Shown one piece after another: positions 26,226-34,943 of a stretch of DNA of 64,000 nucleotides. The notes below the pieces were generated by a model. It worked only from the letters and a program-made list of their open reading frames with translations. It was not told the origin of the DNA and did not search any database. The DNA is from DATIRA01 sp963766505 (GTDB lineage Bacteria > Pseudomonadota > Gammaproteobacteria > Steroidobacterales > Steroidobacteraceae), in contig CAVYAL010000005.1 in assembly GCA_963766505.1 (NCBI GenBank), positions 992,001-1,056,000 of the forward strand, in the 5' to 3' direction. The stretch's first letter is position 1, and each line of letters starts with the position of its first letter. The translations under genes were made by a program, and so were the position numbers.

Positions 26226-26699
26226 TCAGCCGCGGCGTTCCGGCTCTTCGTCGTCCTCGACCAGCGCCAGTCGGGCCGTCGCGACGCCCCGGCGGACCAT
26301 GCCAAGATCGGCGGCTGCGGCGCGCGAGAGATCCGCGATCCGTCCATCCACGAAGGGGCCGCGATCATTGACCCGGACTACGACCTCGCGGCCATTGGCC
26401 AGGTTGGTCACCCGCACGAGGCTGCCAAACGGCAGGCTCGGGTGAGCCATCGTGAGTTCGCCGGAGTCGAAGATCTCCCCGCTCGCGGTCGGACGACCGT
26501 GGAATCGCGGCCCGTACCAGGACACGAGCCCTTCCTCGGCCCAGGTTTCCGCAGACCCGTGTTGCTCGCGGTCCGCGCCGAATACGGCCAAAGAGCTCGC
26601 TACCGGTCCGGCGAGTCCGGTCAGCAGTAACAGCGCAGTCAGCCAGGCCAGCGCAGGGATGGGGCCGGCGAGGGTAAGCGCGTCGGCTCGGGGATGCAT
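26226..26699 (-). CDS. RlpA-like septal-ring/lytic transglycosylase domain protein
   Basis: 157 residues: a hydrophobic N-terminal export segment (about 10-45), then a double-psi beta-barrel of the RlpA family with GLVSWYGPRFHGRPTASGE, MAHPSLPFGSLVRVTNL and the acidic VNDRGPFVDGRIADLS. RlpA enzymes cleave naked glycan strands at the septum. This one lacks the SPOR domain of full-length RlpA and has no clear lipobox, so it is a short family member and may not localise to the septum by itself. A perfect-looking dyad sits 8 bp upstream of its start, and a palindromic repeat lies beyond that. Confidence 0.85.
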   Translation of the reverse strand: MHPRADALTLAGPIPALAWLTALLLLTGLAGPVASSLAVFGADREQHGSAETWAEEGLVSWYGPRFHGRPTASGEIFDSGELTMAHPSLPFGSLVRVTNLANGREVVVRVNDRGPFVDGRIADLSRAAAADLGMVRRGVATARLALVEDDEEPERRG

Positions 26700-26707
26700 G
26701 AGTCACC

Positions 26708-26732
26708 GTCTATGTTGCAACGCAGCATAGAC
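26708..26732. promoter_or_regulatory. Dyad next to the RlpA-like gene start
   Basis: GTCTATGTTGC (26708-26718) and GCAGCATAGAC (26722-26732) form an 11-bp dyad with one G-T wobble and an AAC spacer. It begins 8 bp upstream of the start codon on the minus strand. It could be a repressor site over the promoter or a leader hairpin covering the ribosome site. The symmetry is seen; the function is a guess. Confidence 0.4.
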
Positions 26733-26758
26733 TACCACACACCCCTAAGGTTCCCCGC

Positions 26759-26800
26759 AAAGGGGACAGATCTATTTCGCTAAATAAATCTGTCCCCTTT
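26759..26800. repeat. Palindromic intergenic repeat, copy 2
   Basis: Arms AAAGGGGACAGATCTATTT (26759-26777) and AAATAAATCTGTCCCCTTT (26782-26800) with loop CGCT. Both 19-nt arms are base-for-base those of the copy at 17322-17362; only the loop differs (4 nt against 3). It lies between the GlsB-like gene and the RlpA-like gene, the same relation to two minus-strand genes as copy 1. Plus-strand TTTTATTA follows. Confidence 0.85.
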
Positions 26801-26832
26801 GGTTTTATTAGAAAATATTGAAGAAAGCCTGG

Positions 26833-27135
26833 TCAGGCCTTTCGTCTGCGGAAGAACCAGATCAGCGCCGCGGCGCCGCCGACCGAGAACAGGAACGTGG
26901 TCGCCTGTGGCAGCGGAATCGCCTTCGAGACGAGCTGCCAGACGATGCCGCCGAGGAACGAGCCGGCGATGCCGTAACCGATGGTCTTGGGCCAGCTCAT
27001 CGGGTCGGGTCCCGGAAGGAGCCATCGTGCGAGCGCTCCGGTGATCAGGCCGCTGAGCACGATCGCCACGAGCAGAAGCAATATGAGTCCGAGGCCGCCA
27101 CCCACTGCCTGCGCGCCGTTGGTTGCTGCATCCAT
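26833..27135 (-). CDS. GlsB/YeaQ/YmgE-family membrane protein (transglycosylase-associated protein)
   Basis: 100 residues from ATG 27135, which has GGGAGG upstream; the frame extends further but without such a site. There are three hydrophobic segments (LGLILLLLVAIVLSGLITG; TIGYGIAGSFLGGIVWQL; TTFLFSVGGAAALIWFF) with glycine-rich faces and a basic RRRKA end. This is the pattern of the small stress-induced GlsB/YeaQ inner-membrane family. The biochemical role of the family is not known. It diverges from gltB across 266 bp, which holds an AT-rich patch around 27180-27215 but no gene. Confidence 0.85.
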   Translation of the reverse strand: MDAATNGAQAVGGGLGLILLLLVAIVLSGLITGALARWLLPGPDPMSWPKTIGYGIAGSFLGGIVWQLVSKAIPLPQATTFLFSVGGAAALIWFFRRRKA

Positions 27136-27401
27136 GTCCGAATCCCTCCCAGCTGTTGGTGATTTGGCGCGCAAGGGTATCAGATGATCATGAAATCACT
27201 AATGATTTTCATTCAGGCTTCCGGCGGCCTGCCGGGCCGGGCCGCGCCGATTGCTGCACTGCATTGACGTCGCGCGGCGCAGCGTGTCATATGAGTGTCG
27301 TATCCCGGGGCTCGCTCCACAGCGCAGGGGTCCGGCCCACGCAGGCCGAGGCCGCGTCCTGTGCCCGGCTGCCCCAGCTGACCAAGTACAGGCCCTAAAC
27401 G

Positions 27402-30400
27402 ATGAGCAAGACGGATCACCGGACGCCCGCCGTCCCCCTGACTTCGCCGGCCAGCCCCCGCGCGGGCCTCCCGCCGAGGCAGGGGCTCTATGACCCGCAG
27501 TTCGAGCACGACGCCTGCGGCGTGGGATTCGTCGTAAACGTAAAGGGCCACGCGTCCCACCGGATCATCGAGCAGGCGTTGCAGATCCTGCAGAACCTCG
27601 ATCACCGGGGCGCCTGCGGCTGCGAGGTCAATACCGGTGACGGTGCGGGCGTGCTGATACAGATGCCGCACACCTTCAACCGCGAGATCTGCAGCAAGGC
27701 GCGCATCACGCTGCCTGAGCCCGGCGAGTACGGCAGCGGCATCGTCTTCCTGCCGCGCAATCCGACCGTTCGTCGCAAGATCGAGGAGAAGTTCGAGCAG
27801 GTCGTTCAGTCCGAAGGCCAGACCGTGATCGGCTGGCGTACCGTCGCGACCAACAACAGCATGCTCGGCGACACGGCCCGCTCCTGCGAGCCGTTCATGC
27901 GCCAGGTCTTCATCCGGCGCAATCCGGAGATCACCGACGAGCTCGATTTCGAGCGCAAGCTCTACGTGATCAGGAAGCGCGCCTACAACGAGATCCGCAC
28001 TTCGACGATGTCCGGCGCGGAAACCTGGTTCGTCGTGAGCCTGTCCTGCCGCACGATGGTCTTCAAGGGCATGCTGCTCACCAGCCAGCTCGACCAGTAC
28101 TTCCTGGACCTGCACAACCCGGCGATGGAGTCTGCGCTGGCGCTGGTCCACTCCCGGTTCAGCACCAACACGTTCCCGAGCTGGGACCGCGCGCACCCCT
28201 ACCGCTACATCGCGCACAACGGCGAGATCAACACCGTCCGCGGCAACTCGAACTGGATGAATGCGCGTGAGGCGCGCTTCGAGGCCGAGGCCTTCGGCGA
28301 GGACATCCGCAAGATCCGGCCGATCATCAACCCGAACGGCAGCGACTCGGGGATGTTCGACAACACGCTGGAGCTGCTGTACCTGGCCGGCCGCTCGCTG
28401 CCGCACGCGATCATGATGATGATCCCGGAGCCCTGGTCGAACCACGAGAGCATGGACGACACCAAGCGGGCCTTCTACCAGTATCACTCGAGCCTGATGG
28501 AGCCCTGGGACGGTCCCGCAGCCGTCTGCTTCACCGACGGCAAGCAGATCGGCGCGATACTCGACCGCAACGGCCTGAGGCCGCTGCGCTATTACGTGAC
28601 CAGCGACGACCTGGTGATCATGGGCTCGGAAGCAGGCGTGCTCGAGGTGCCACCGGAGACCGTGCTGACCAAGGGCCGCCTGCAGCCCGGGCGGATGTTC
28701 CTGGTGGACACGGAGCAGGGCCGCATCGTCGACGACGAGGAGATCAAGCGGTCGATCGCCTCGCAGCGACCCTATCGCGAGTGGCTCGACGAGTACCTGC
28801 TGCACGTGGACGACCTGCCGCAGGCCCCGGAGATCCCGCAGCCGGATCCGGAAACGCTGATGCAGCGCCAGATGGCCTTCGGCTATACCTACGAGGACCA
28901 GCGCACGCTGATCGCACCGATGGCCCGGGTAGGCGTCGAGGCGATCGGCTCGATGGGCAACGACACGCCGCTCGCGGTGCTGTCGAACCGGCCGCGGCTG
29001 CTGTTCGACTACTTCAAGCAGCTCTTTGCGCAGGTCACGAACCCGCCGATCGACTGCATCCGCGAGGAGATCATCACCTCCGCGGAAACGCGGCTCGGCG
29101 CTGAGGGCAACCTTCTGAACCCGCAGCCCGCGGATTGCCGGCGGCTCGAGCTGCCCTGGCCGATCCTGACCAACGAGGAATTCGCCAAGGTGCGGCGCAT
29201 GGACCTGCCGGGCCTGAAGGTCGGCGTGCTGCCGACGCTGTTCCGCGTGACCCGCGGCAAGAAGGGCCTGGTCAAGTCGATGGAAGAGCTGCGCCTGATG
29301 GCGCGGCGGCTGATCGAGGAAGAAGAAATATCCGTGCTCGTGCTGAGCGACCGGGGTGTGAACGAGGAGTTCGCCCCGATACCCTCGTTGATGGCGGTCG
29401 CCGGCCTGCACCACTTCCTGATCCGCGAGGGCCTGCGCACGCGCGTCAGCCTGGTGCTCGAGACCGGCGAGGCACGCGAGGTGCATCACTTCGCCGCACT
29501 GATCGGCTACGGCTGCAGCGCGATCAATCCCTACCTCGCCTTCGAGACCATCGACCAGATGATTGGCGAGGGACTGCTCACCGGCATCGATCACAAGACG
29601 GCCTGCAAGAACTACGTCAAGGCGGCCTCGAAGGGCGTCATCAAGGTCGCCTCAAAGATGGGCATTTCCTCGCTGCAGAGTTACCGCGGCGCCCAGGTCT
29701 TCGAAGCGGTCGGGCTGCGGCAGGACGTCATCGACGACTATTTCAGCTGGACATCCTCGCGGATCGGCGGGATCGGCACCGACGTGATCGCACAGGAAGT
29801 GCTGATGCGTCACCGCGCCGCGTTCCCCGAGCGCCACCTCGATCGCCCTGCGCTGCCGGCCGGGGGCCAGTACCAGTGGCGGGCCGACGGCGAATTCCAC
29901 CTGTTCAACCCGGAGAGCATCCACCGCCTGCAGAAGGCCGTGCGCACCGGCAACTACTCGACCTACCGCTCGTACGCGGCGCTGATCAACGAGCAGTCGA
30001 AGAACCTCTGCACGCTCAGGGGCCTGCTCGAGTTCAAGTCCTCCGACTCGATACCGATCGAGGAGGTCGAGCCCGCCGAGGAAATCATGAAGCGCTTCAA
30101 GACCGGCGCGATGTCCTACGGCTCGATCAGCAAGGAAGCGCACGAGACGCTCGCGATCGCGATGAACCGCATCGGCGGCAAGAGCAACACCGGCGAGGGC
30201 GGCGAGGATCCCGAGCGATTCGTGCCGCTGCCGAACGGCGACTCGAGGAACTCGGCCATCAAGCAGGTCGCCTCGGGCCGTTTCGGCGTGACCAGCGAGT
30301 ACCTGGTGAGCGCCCGGGAGATACAGATCAAGATGGCGCAGGGAGCCAAGCCCGGCGAGGGCGGCCAGCTGCCCGGCAGCAAGGTCTATCCCTGGGTCGC

Positions 30401-32051
30401 GAAGACGCGCCACACGACCGCCGGCGTGGGCCTGATCTCGCCCCCGCCGCACCACGACATCTATTCGATCGAGGATCTCGCCGAGCTGATCCACGACCTG
30501 AAGAACGCGAACCGCAACGCGCGGATCAGCGTAAAGCTGGTCTCGGAGGTGGGGGTCGGGACGATTGCGGCCGGCGTCGCCAAGGCGCACGCCGACGTGG
30601 TGCTGATCAGCGGCCACGATGGCGGCACGGGCGCCTCGCCGCAGACCTCGATCATGCACGCCGGCCTGCCCTGGGAGCTCGGACTGGCCGAGACGCACCA
30701 GACGCTGGTGCTGAACAACCTGCGCGGGCGCATCGCGGTCGAGACGGACGGACAGCTCAAGAGCGGGCGCGACGTCGCGATCGCGGCGCTGCTCGGTGCC
30801 GAGGAGTTCGGCTTCGCCACCGCGCCGCTGGTCGCCACCGGCTGCATCATGATGCGGGTGTGTCACCTGAACACCTGCCCCGCCGGCGTCGCGACCCAGG
30901 ACCCGCGCCTGCGCGCGAAGTACCAGGGCAAGCCGGAGCACGTCGTCAACTTCATGCGCTTCGTCGCCGAAGAGCTGCGCGAGATCATGGCGCAGCTCGG
31001 CTTCCGCAGCCTCGAGGAAATGGTCGGGCGCGTGGACAAGCTCGAGCCGCGGGCGGCGATCGAGCACTGGAAGGCGAAGGGCCTGGATTTCTCGAACCTG
31101 CTCTACTCCCCTGAAGTCGATCCGGACTGGGGCCGCTACTGCCAGGAGGAGCAGGACCACGGGCTCGAGAAATCGCTCGACGTCACGACGCTGCTGGAGC
31201 TCTGCCGTCCGGCGATCGAGCGCCGCGAGGAAGTCGCCGCGGAGATCCCGATCCGCAACGTCAACCGCGTCGTCGGCACGATCACGGGCAGCGAGATCAC
31301 GCGCCGGCACGGCGCGAAGGGCCTGCCGCCGGACACGGTGCGACTGCACCTGCGCGGCTCGGCGGGCCAGAGCTTCGGCGCGTTCCTGCCGCGCGGCATG
31401 ACGCTGTCGCTCGAGGGTGACGCGAACGACTACCTCGGCAAGGGGTTGTCGGGCGGCAAGATCGCCGTGTTCCCGCCACGCGAAGCCACGTTCGCGCCCG
31501 CGGACAACATCATCGTCGGCAACGTGGCGCTGTACGGCGCGACCGGCGGCGAGGTCTACATCCGCGGCATGGCAGGGGAGCGCTTCTGCGTGCGAAACAG
31601 CGGCGTCGACGCGGTCGTCGAGGGCGTCGGCGACCATGGCTGCGAGTACATGACGGGTGGCCGCGTCGTGGTGCTCGGCGCAGCCGGACGCAATTTCGGC
31701 GCGGGCATGTCGGGCGGCATCGCCTACGTGCTCGACGAGCAGGGCGACTTCGCTGGCCGCGTCAACATGCAGATGGTCGAGCTCGAGGCGCTGGAGGATC
31801 CGGCCGAGACGGCCGGCCTGCGAACGCTGGTCGAGAATCACCTCGAGCGCACGTCCAGCCAGCAGGCCCGCCGGCTGCTCGACGACTGGGACGAGACGCT
31901 GAAGCGCTTCGTCAAGGTGATCCCGAAGGACTACAAGCGCATGCTCGCCTGCATCTCGCGCGCCGAGGAGCAAGGTCTCGTCGGCGAAGAAGCGATCATG
32001 GTCGCCTTCGAGGAAAACGCCCGCGACCTCGCGCGGGTCGGTGGCAACTGA
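27402..32051 (+). CDS. gltB: Glutamate synthase (NADPH) large subunit
   Basis: 1549 residues, the usual length for bacterial GltB. It transfers the glutamine amide to 2-oxoglutarate, giving two glutamates. There is a propeptide of 38 residues before the glutaminase nucleophile Cys39 (DACGVGF), then the amidotransferase domain, a central domain, the FMN-binding synthase barrel (TGAMSYGSISKEAHE; GAKPGEGGQLPGSKV) with the [3Fe-4S] cysteines in CIMMRVCHLNTCPAGV, and the C-terminal beta-helix (GGEVYIRGMAGERF). The ribosome site before ATG is weak. It is followed after 26 bp by gltD, forming the standard operon for ammonium assimilation. Confidence 0.98.
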   Translation: MSKTDHRTPAVPLTSPASPRAGLPPRQGLYDPQFEHDACGVGFVVNVKGHASHRIIEQALQILQNLDHRGACGCEVNTGDGAGVLIQMPHTFNREICSKARITLPEPGEYGSGIVFLPRNPTVRRKIEEKFEQVVQSEGQTVIGWRTVATNNSMLGDTARSCEPFMRQVFIRRNPEITDELDFERKLYVIRKRAYNEIRTSTMSGAETWFVVSLSCRTMVFKGMLLTSQLDQYFLDLHNPAMESALALVHSRFSTNTFPSWDRAHPYRYIAHNGEINTVRGNSNWMNAREARFEAEAFGEDIRKIRPIINPNGSDSGMFDNTLELLYLAGRSLPHAIMMMIPEPWSNHESMDDTKRAFYQYHSSLMEPWDGPAAVCFTDGKQIGAILDRNGLRPLRYYVTSDDLVIMGSEAGVLEVPPETVLTKGRLQPGRMFLVDTEQGRIVDDEEIKRSIASQRPYREWLDEYLLHVDDLPQAPEIPQPDPETLMQRQMAFGYTYEDQRTLIAPMARVGVEAIGSMGNDTPLAVLSNRPRLLFDYFKQLFAQVTNPPIDCIREEIITSAETRLGAEGNLLNPQPADCRRLELPWPILTNEEFAKVRRMDLPGLKVGVLPTLFRVTRGKKGLVKSMEELRLMARRLIEEEEISVLVLSDRGVNEEFAPIPSLMAVAGLHHFLIREGLRTRVSLVLETGEAREVHHFAALIGYGCSAINPYLAFETIDQMIGEGLLTGIDHKTACKNYVKAASKGVIKVASKMGISSLQSYRGAQVFEAVGLRQDVIDDYFSWTSSRIGGIGTDVIAQEVLMRHRAAFPERHLDRPALPAGGQYQWRADGEFHLFNPESIHRLQKAVRTGNYSTYRSYAALINEQSKNLCTLRGLLEFKSSDSIPIEEVEPAEEIMKRFKTGAMSYGSISKEAHETLAIAMNRIGGKSNTGEGGEDPERFVPLPNGDSRNSAIKQVASGRFGVTSEYLVSAREIQIKMAQGAKPGEGGQLPGSKVYPWVAKTRHTTAGVGLISPPPHHDIYSIEDLAELIHDLKNANRNARISVKLVSEVGVGTIAAGVAKAHADVVLISGHDGGTGASPQTSIMHAGLPWELGLAETHQTLVLNNLRGRIAVETDGQLKSGRDVAIAALLGAEEFGFATAPLVATGCIMMRVCHLNTCPAGVATQDPRLRAKYQGKPEHVVNFMRFVAEELREIMAQLGFRSLEEMVGRVDKLEPRAAIEHWKAKGLDFSNLLYSPEVDPDWGRYCQEEQDHGLEKSLDVTTLLELCRPAIERREEVAAEIPIRNVNRVVGTITGSEITRRHGAKGLPPDTVRLHLRGSAGQSFGAFLPRGMTLSLEGDANDYLGKGLSGGKIAVFPPREATFAPADNIIVGNVALYGATGGEVYIRGMAGERFCVRNSGVDAVVEGVGDHGCEYMTGGRVVVLGAAGRNFGAGMSGGIAYVLDEQGDFAGRVNMQMVELEALEDPAETAGLRTLVENHLERTSSQQARRLLDDWDETLKRFVKVIPKDYKRMLACISRAEEQGLVGEEAIMVAFEENARDLARVGGN

Positions 32052-32077
32052 GGCTCGCTCTGCCGGGGACCGCAACG

Positions 32078-33562
32078 ATGGGAAAGCCAACCGGATTCAT
32101 CGAATACCTCCGGGAACTGCCCGTGGATCGCGCGCCGCTCGCGCGCATCGCGGACTGGAAGGAATTTCACCCTCACATGGAGGAGAAGCGCCTGCGCCAG
32201 CAGGGTGCCCGTTGCATGGACTGCGGCGTGCCCTTCTGCCAGACCGGCAGGCTGTTGAGCGGGATGGCTACGGGGTGCCCGATCAACAACCTGATCCCCG
32301 AGTGGAACGACCTGGTCTACCGAGGACTGTGGCGCGAGGCGCTCGAGCGACTGCTGCTCACGAACAACTTCCCCGAGTTCACCGGCCGGGTCTGCCCGGC
32401 GCCCTGCGAGGGTTCCTGCGTGCTCGGCATCACGGACCCGCCCGTGACGATCAAGAACATCGAGAACGAGATCATCGATCGCGGCTGGGAGGAAGGCTGG
32501 ATCGTGCCCGCGGCGCCGACGGCGCGCACCGGCAAGCAGGTCGCGGTCATCGGCTCCGGACCGGCGGGCCTCGCGGCCGCGGCACAGCTCAACCAGGCCG
32601 GTCACCTGGTCACGGTGCTCGAGCGCGAGGACCGGGCCGGCGGCCTGCTGATGTACGGCATCCCGAACATGAAGCTCGACAAGCGCCAGGTCGTGTCGCG
32701 CCGGCTCGAGCTGATGGAACAGGAAGGCATCCGGTTCCTGCTGAACGCCAACGTCGGCGAGAACGTAGAGGGCCAGCTGCTGCTGCGCGACTTCGACGCC
32801 ACGGTGCTGTGCACCGGCGCTACCCAGCCGCGCGACCTCCCGGTGCCCGGGCGGGAACTCGCCGGCGTGCATTTCGCGATGGAGTACCTGACCGCCAGCA
32901 CGAAGGCCCTGCTCGACGGCGGGCCCGACAAGAGCCCGCTGCACGCACGCGGCAAGGACGTGGTCGTGATCGGCGGCGGCGACACGGGCACGGACTGCGT
33001 CGGGACTGCGCTGCGGCAGGGCTGCAGGAGCCTGCTGCAGATCGAGATCATGCCGCGACCGCCGGTGGAGCGCGCGGCCGATAATCCCTGGCCCGAGTGG
33101 CCCAAGGTGTACAAGCTCGACTACGGGCAGGAGGAAGCCGCGGCCAGGTTCGGCGCCGATCCCAGGGTGTACCTGACGACGGTGAAGAAGTTCGTCGGCG
33201 ACGAGCAGGGCGGCCTCGAGGCCATCGTCACGGTCCAGGTGAAATGGGAGCGCAACGAGCGCGGACAGTTCACGCCGGTAGAGGTTCCCGGAACCGAGGA
33301 GACCCGGCCGGCGCAGCTCGCGCTGCTGGCGATGGGCTTCCTGGGCCCTGAACGGTCGCTGCTCGCGGAGCTCGGCGTCGAGTGCGACGGGCGCGGCAAC
33401 GTCCTGGCGGAGCACGGCAAGTATTCGACCAACCTGCCCGGGGTGTTCGCGGCAGGCGACTGCCGGCGGGGGCAGAGCCTGGTCGTGTGGGCGATCAACG
33501 AGGGACGGGGCGCGGCCCGTGAGTGCGATCGCTACCTGATGGGCAAGACCGACCTGCCCTGA
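32078..33562 (+). CDS. gltD: Glutamate synthase (NADPH) small subunit
   Basis: 494 residues. The N-terminal adrenodoxin-reductase-like region has two [4Fe-4S] cysteine sets (CMDCGVPFCQTG; CPAPCEGSC). Next come the FAD motif VIGSGPAGLAAA, the NADPH motif VIGGGDTGTDC and the C-terminal FAD contact GVFAAGDCRRGQSLVVWAI. It feeds electrons from NADPH to GltB through the iron-sulfur clusters. Downstream, a flippase gene starts 18 bp on, so the glycan cassette may be read through from the glt operon even though its function is unrelated. Confidence 0.98.
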   Translation: MGKPTGFIEYLRELPVDRAPLARIADWKEFHPHMEEKRLRQQGARCMDCGVPFCQTGRLLSGMATGCPINNLIPEWNDLVYRGLWREALERLLLTNNFPEFTGRVCPAPCEGSCVLGITDPPVTIKNIENEIIDRGWEEGWIVPAAPTARTGKQVAVIGSGPAGLAAAAQLNQAGHLVTVLEREDRAGGLLMYGIPNMKLDKRQVVSRRLELMEQEGIRFLLNANVGENVEGQLLLRDFDATVLCTGATQPRDLPVPGRELAGVHFAMEYLTASTKALLDGGPDKSPLHARGKDVVVIGGGDTGTDCVGTALRQGCRSLLQIEIMPRPPVERAADNPWPEWPKVYKLDYGQEEAAARFGADPRVYLTTVKKFVGDEQGGLEAIVTVQVKWERNERGQFTPVEVPGTEETRPAQLALLAMGFLGPERSLLAELGVECDGRGNVLAEHGKYSTNLPGVFAAGDCRRGQSLVVWAINEGRGAARECDRYLMGKTDLP

Positions 33563-33580
33563 CGCCGCGGCGGCGGCTCG

Positions 33581-34900
33581 ATGACCCTGCGCCGAGTCGC
33601 GGTCAACAGCAGCTGGTGGATCTCCGAGAAGGCCGCCCTGCTGCTCACCTCGCTGGCCACCAGCATCGTGCTCGTGCGCCTGCTGGGCGCTGCGGGCTAC
33701 GGCTCGCTCAGCTACCTGCTGGCAGTCGTCGGGCTGCTCGCACCGCTCGCGCAGTTCGGGATCAGCGGCCTGGTGGCCCGGGCGCTGCTCGAGCGGCCGG
33801 ACGAGGAGCGCGCGATCCTCGGCACGGCGTTCGTGCTGCGGCTGATCGGCGCAGCGATCGCGCTGCTCGCGGGACTGCTCTACTGGCTCTACGCGGAGGA
33901 CGCGTCCCCGGAACGGGCCGTGCTGGTCGTGCTGCTGGTCGCGCAGCTCGCGAGTTCGCTGCAGGTCGTGGAGTTCTGGTTCCAGGCCCGGCTGAAGGCC
34001 GGCGCACTTGCGCCGTGGCGAACGGGCGTGATGCTGGTCGCGGCACTGGCCAAGATCCTGGTCGCCTGGCAGACGCGCAGCGCGACGGCCGTGGCCTGGG
34101 TGTTCGCGGCGGAGTATCTCGCGATCGGCTTCACGCAGCTGGTCGCGTACGCCCGGGCCTCGGGAAAATCGCTGCGGCCGCAGCTGGCCAGACCCTGGCT
34201 CGGCTGGTTCGCGGGTCGCGCCCCCTGGCTGCTGCTCTCGGGGCTCGCCGAGATCATCTACCTGCGCATCGACATCGTCATGCTCGAGCGCATGCGAGGC
34301 CTGCAGGATACCGGCATCTACGCCGTCGCCTCGCGGCTGTCCGAGATCTGGTACGCCGTGCCCGTGATGCTGGCGGCATCGATGTTCCCGGTGCTATGGG
34401 AACGCCGCCACGACTCGCAAGCCTATTCGCGCAGCCTGCAGACCGCGCTCGACTCGCTGGTGGCGCCGGCATTCGTGCTCGCGATCCTGGTGCAACTGCT
34501 GGCCGGGCCGCTGATCGAGTTGCTGTTCGGCGCGCAGTTCGCGGCCTCGGCGGCGGTGCTGCAGGTGCACATCTGGGCCGGGCTCTTCATCTTCATGAGG
34601 GCGCTGCTGAGCCGCTGGCTGATCGCCGAGGACCTGCTTCGTTTCTCGCTGGTCACGCACCTGAGTGGAGCCATCCTGAACGTCGCGCTGAACCTGCTGC
34701 TGATACCGGCGCATGGACCGATGGGCGCGGCAATCGCGACGGTGATCTCCTACGCCGTGGCAGGCTGGCTGGCGCTATTCTTCGCGGCACCGACCCGGCC
34801 GATGGCGATCATGATGACGAAATCGCTGCTGCTGCCGCTGCGCCTGGATGCGCTCCGGGCCTATGGCGCGCGCCTGGCACGCAGGGGAGGCGCGGGATGA
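33581..34900 (+). CDS. Oligosaccharide flippase family protein (Wzx/MATE-like)
   Basis: 439 residues, almost wholly membrane: about 12-14 hydrophobic helices, beginning SWWISEKAALLLTSLATSIV with GAAGYGSLSYLLAV, the polysaccharide-biosynthesis (MVF/Wzx) signature. It should move lipid-linked oligosaccharide across the inner membrane. First gene of a plus-strand set with a pyruvyl transferase and two glycosyltransferases. No polymerase (Wzy), priming transferase or exporter is nearby, so the cassette depends on functions elsewhere. Confidence 0.88.
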   Translation: MTLRRVAVNSSWWISEKAALLLTSLATSIVLVRLLGAAGYGSLSYLLAVVGLLAPLAQFGISGLVARALLERPDEERAILGTAFVLRLIGAAIALLAGLLYWLYAEDASPERAVLVVLLVAQLASSLQVVEFWFQARLKAGALAPWRTGVMLVAALAKILVAWQTRSATAVAWVFAAEYLAIGFTQLVAYARASGKSLRPQLARPWLGWFAGRAPWLLLSGLAEIIYLRIDIVMLERMRGLQDTGIYAVASRLSEIWYAVPVMLAASMFPVLWERRHDSQAYSRSLQTALDSLVAPAFVLAILVQLLAGPLIELLFGAQFAASAAVLQVHIWAGLFIFMRALLSRWLIAEDLLRFSLVTHLSGAILNVALNLLLIPAHGPMGAAIATVISYAVAGWLALFFAAPTRPMAIMMTKSLLLPLRLDALRAYGARLARRGGAG

Positions 34901-34943
34901 GCCACGCGCCGCGACGCCGCCCGGCGAGGCACGGGGAGCAGCC

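Noticed and set aside
27193..27208. AAATCA/TGATTT dyad upstream of gltB
   Set aside because: Six-bp arms in a short AT-rich patch; no second copy and no clear promoter spacing, so I could not support an operator call.
27213..32090. Very long open frames on the minus strand opposite gltB (about 790 and 810 codons)
   Set aside because: They are antisense to a conserved gene, are His/Arg/Asp-rich with no domain, and arise from high third-position GC. Similar frames opposite the RND pump and the ATP-grasp genes were dropped for the same reason.
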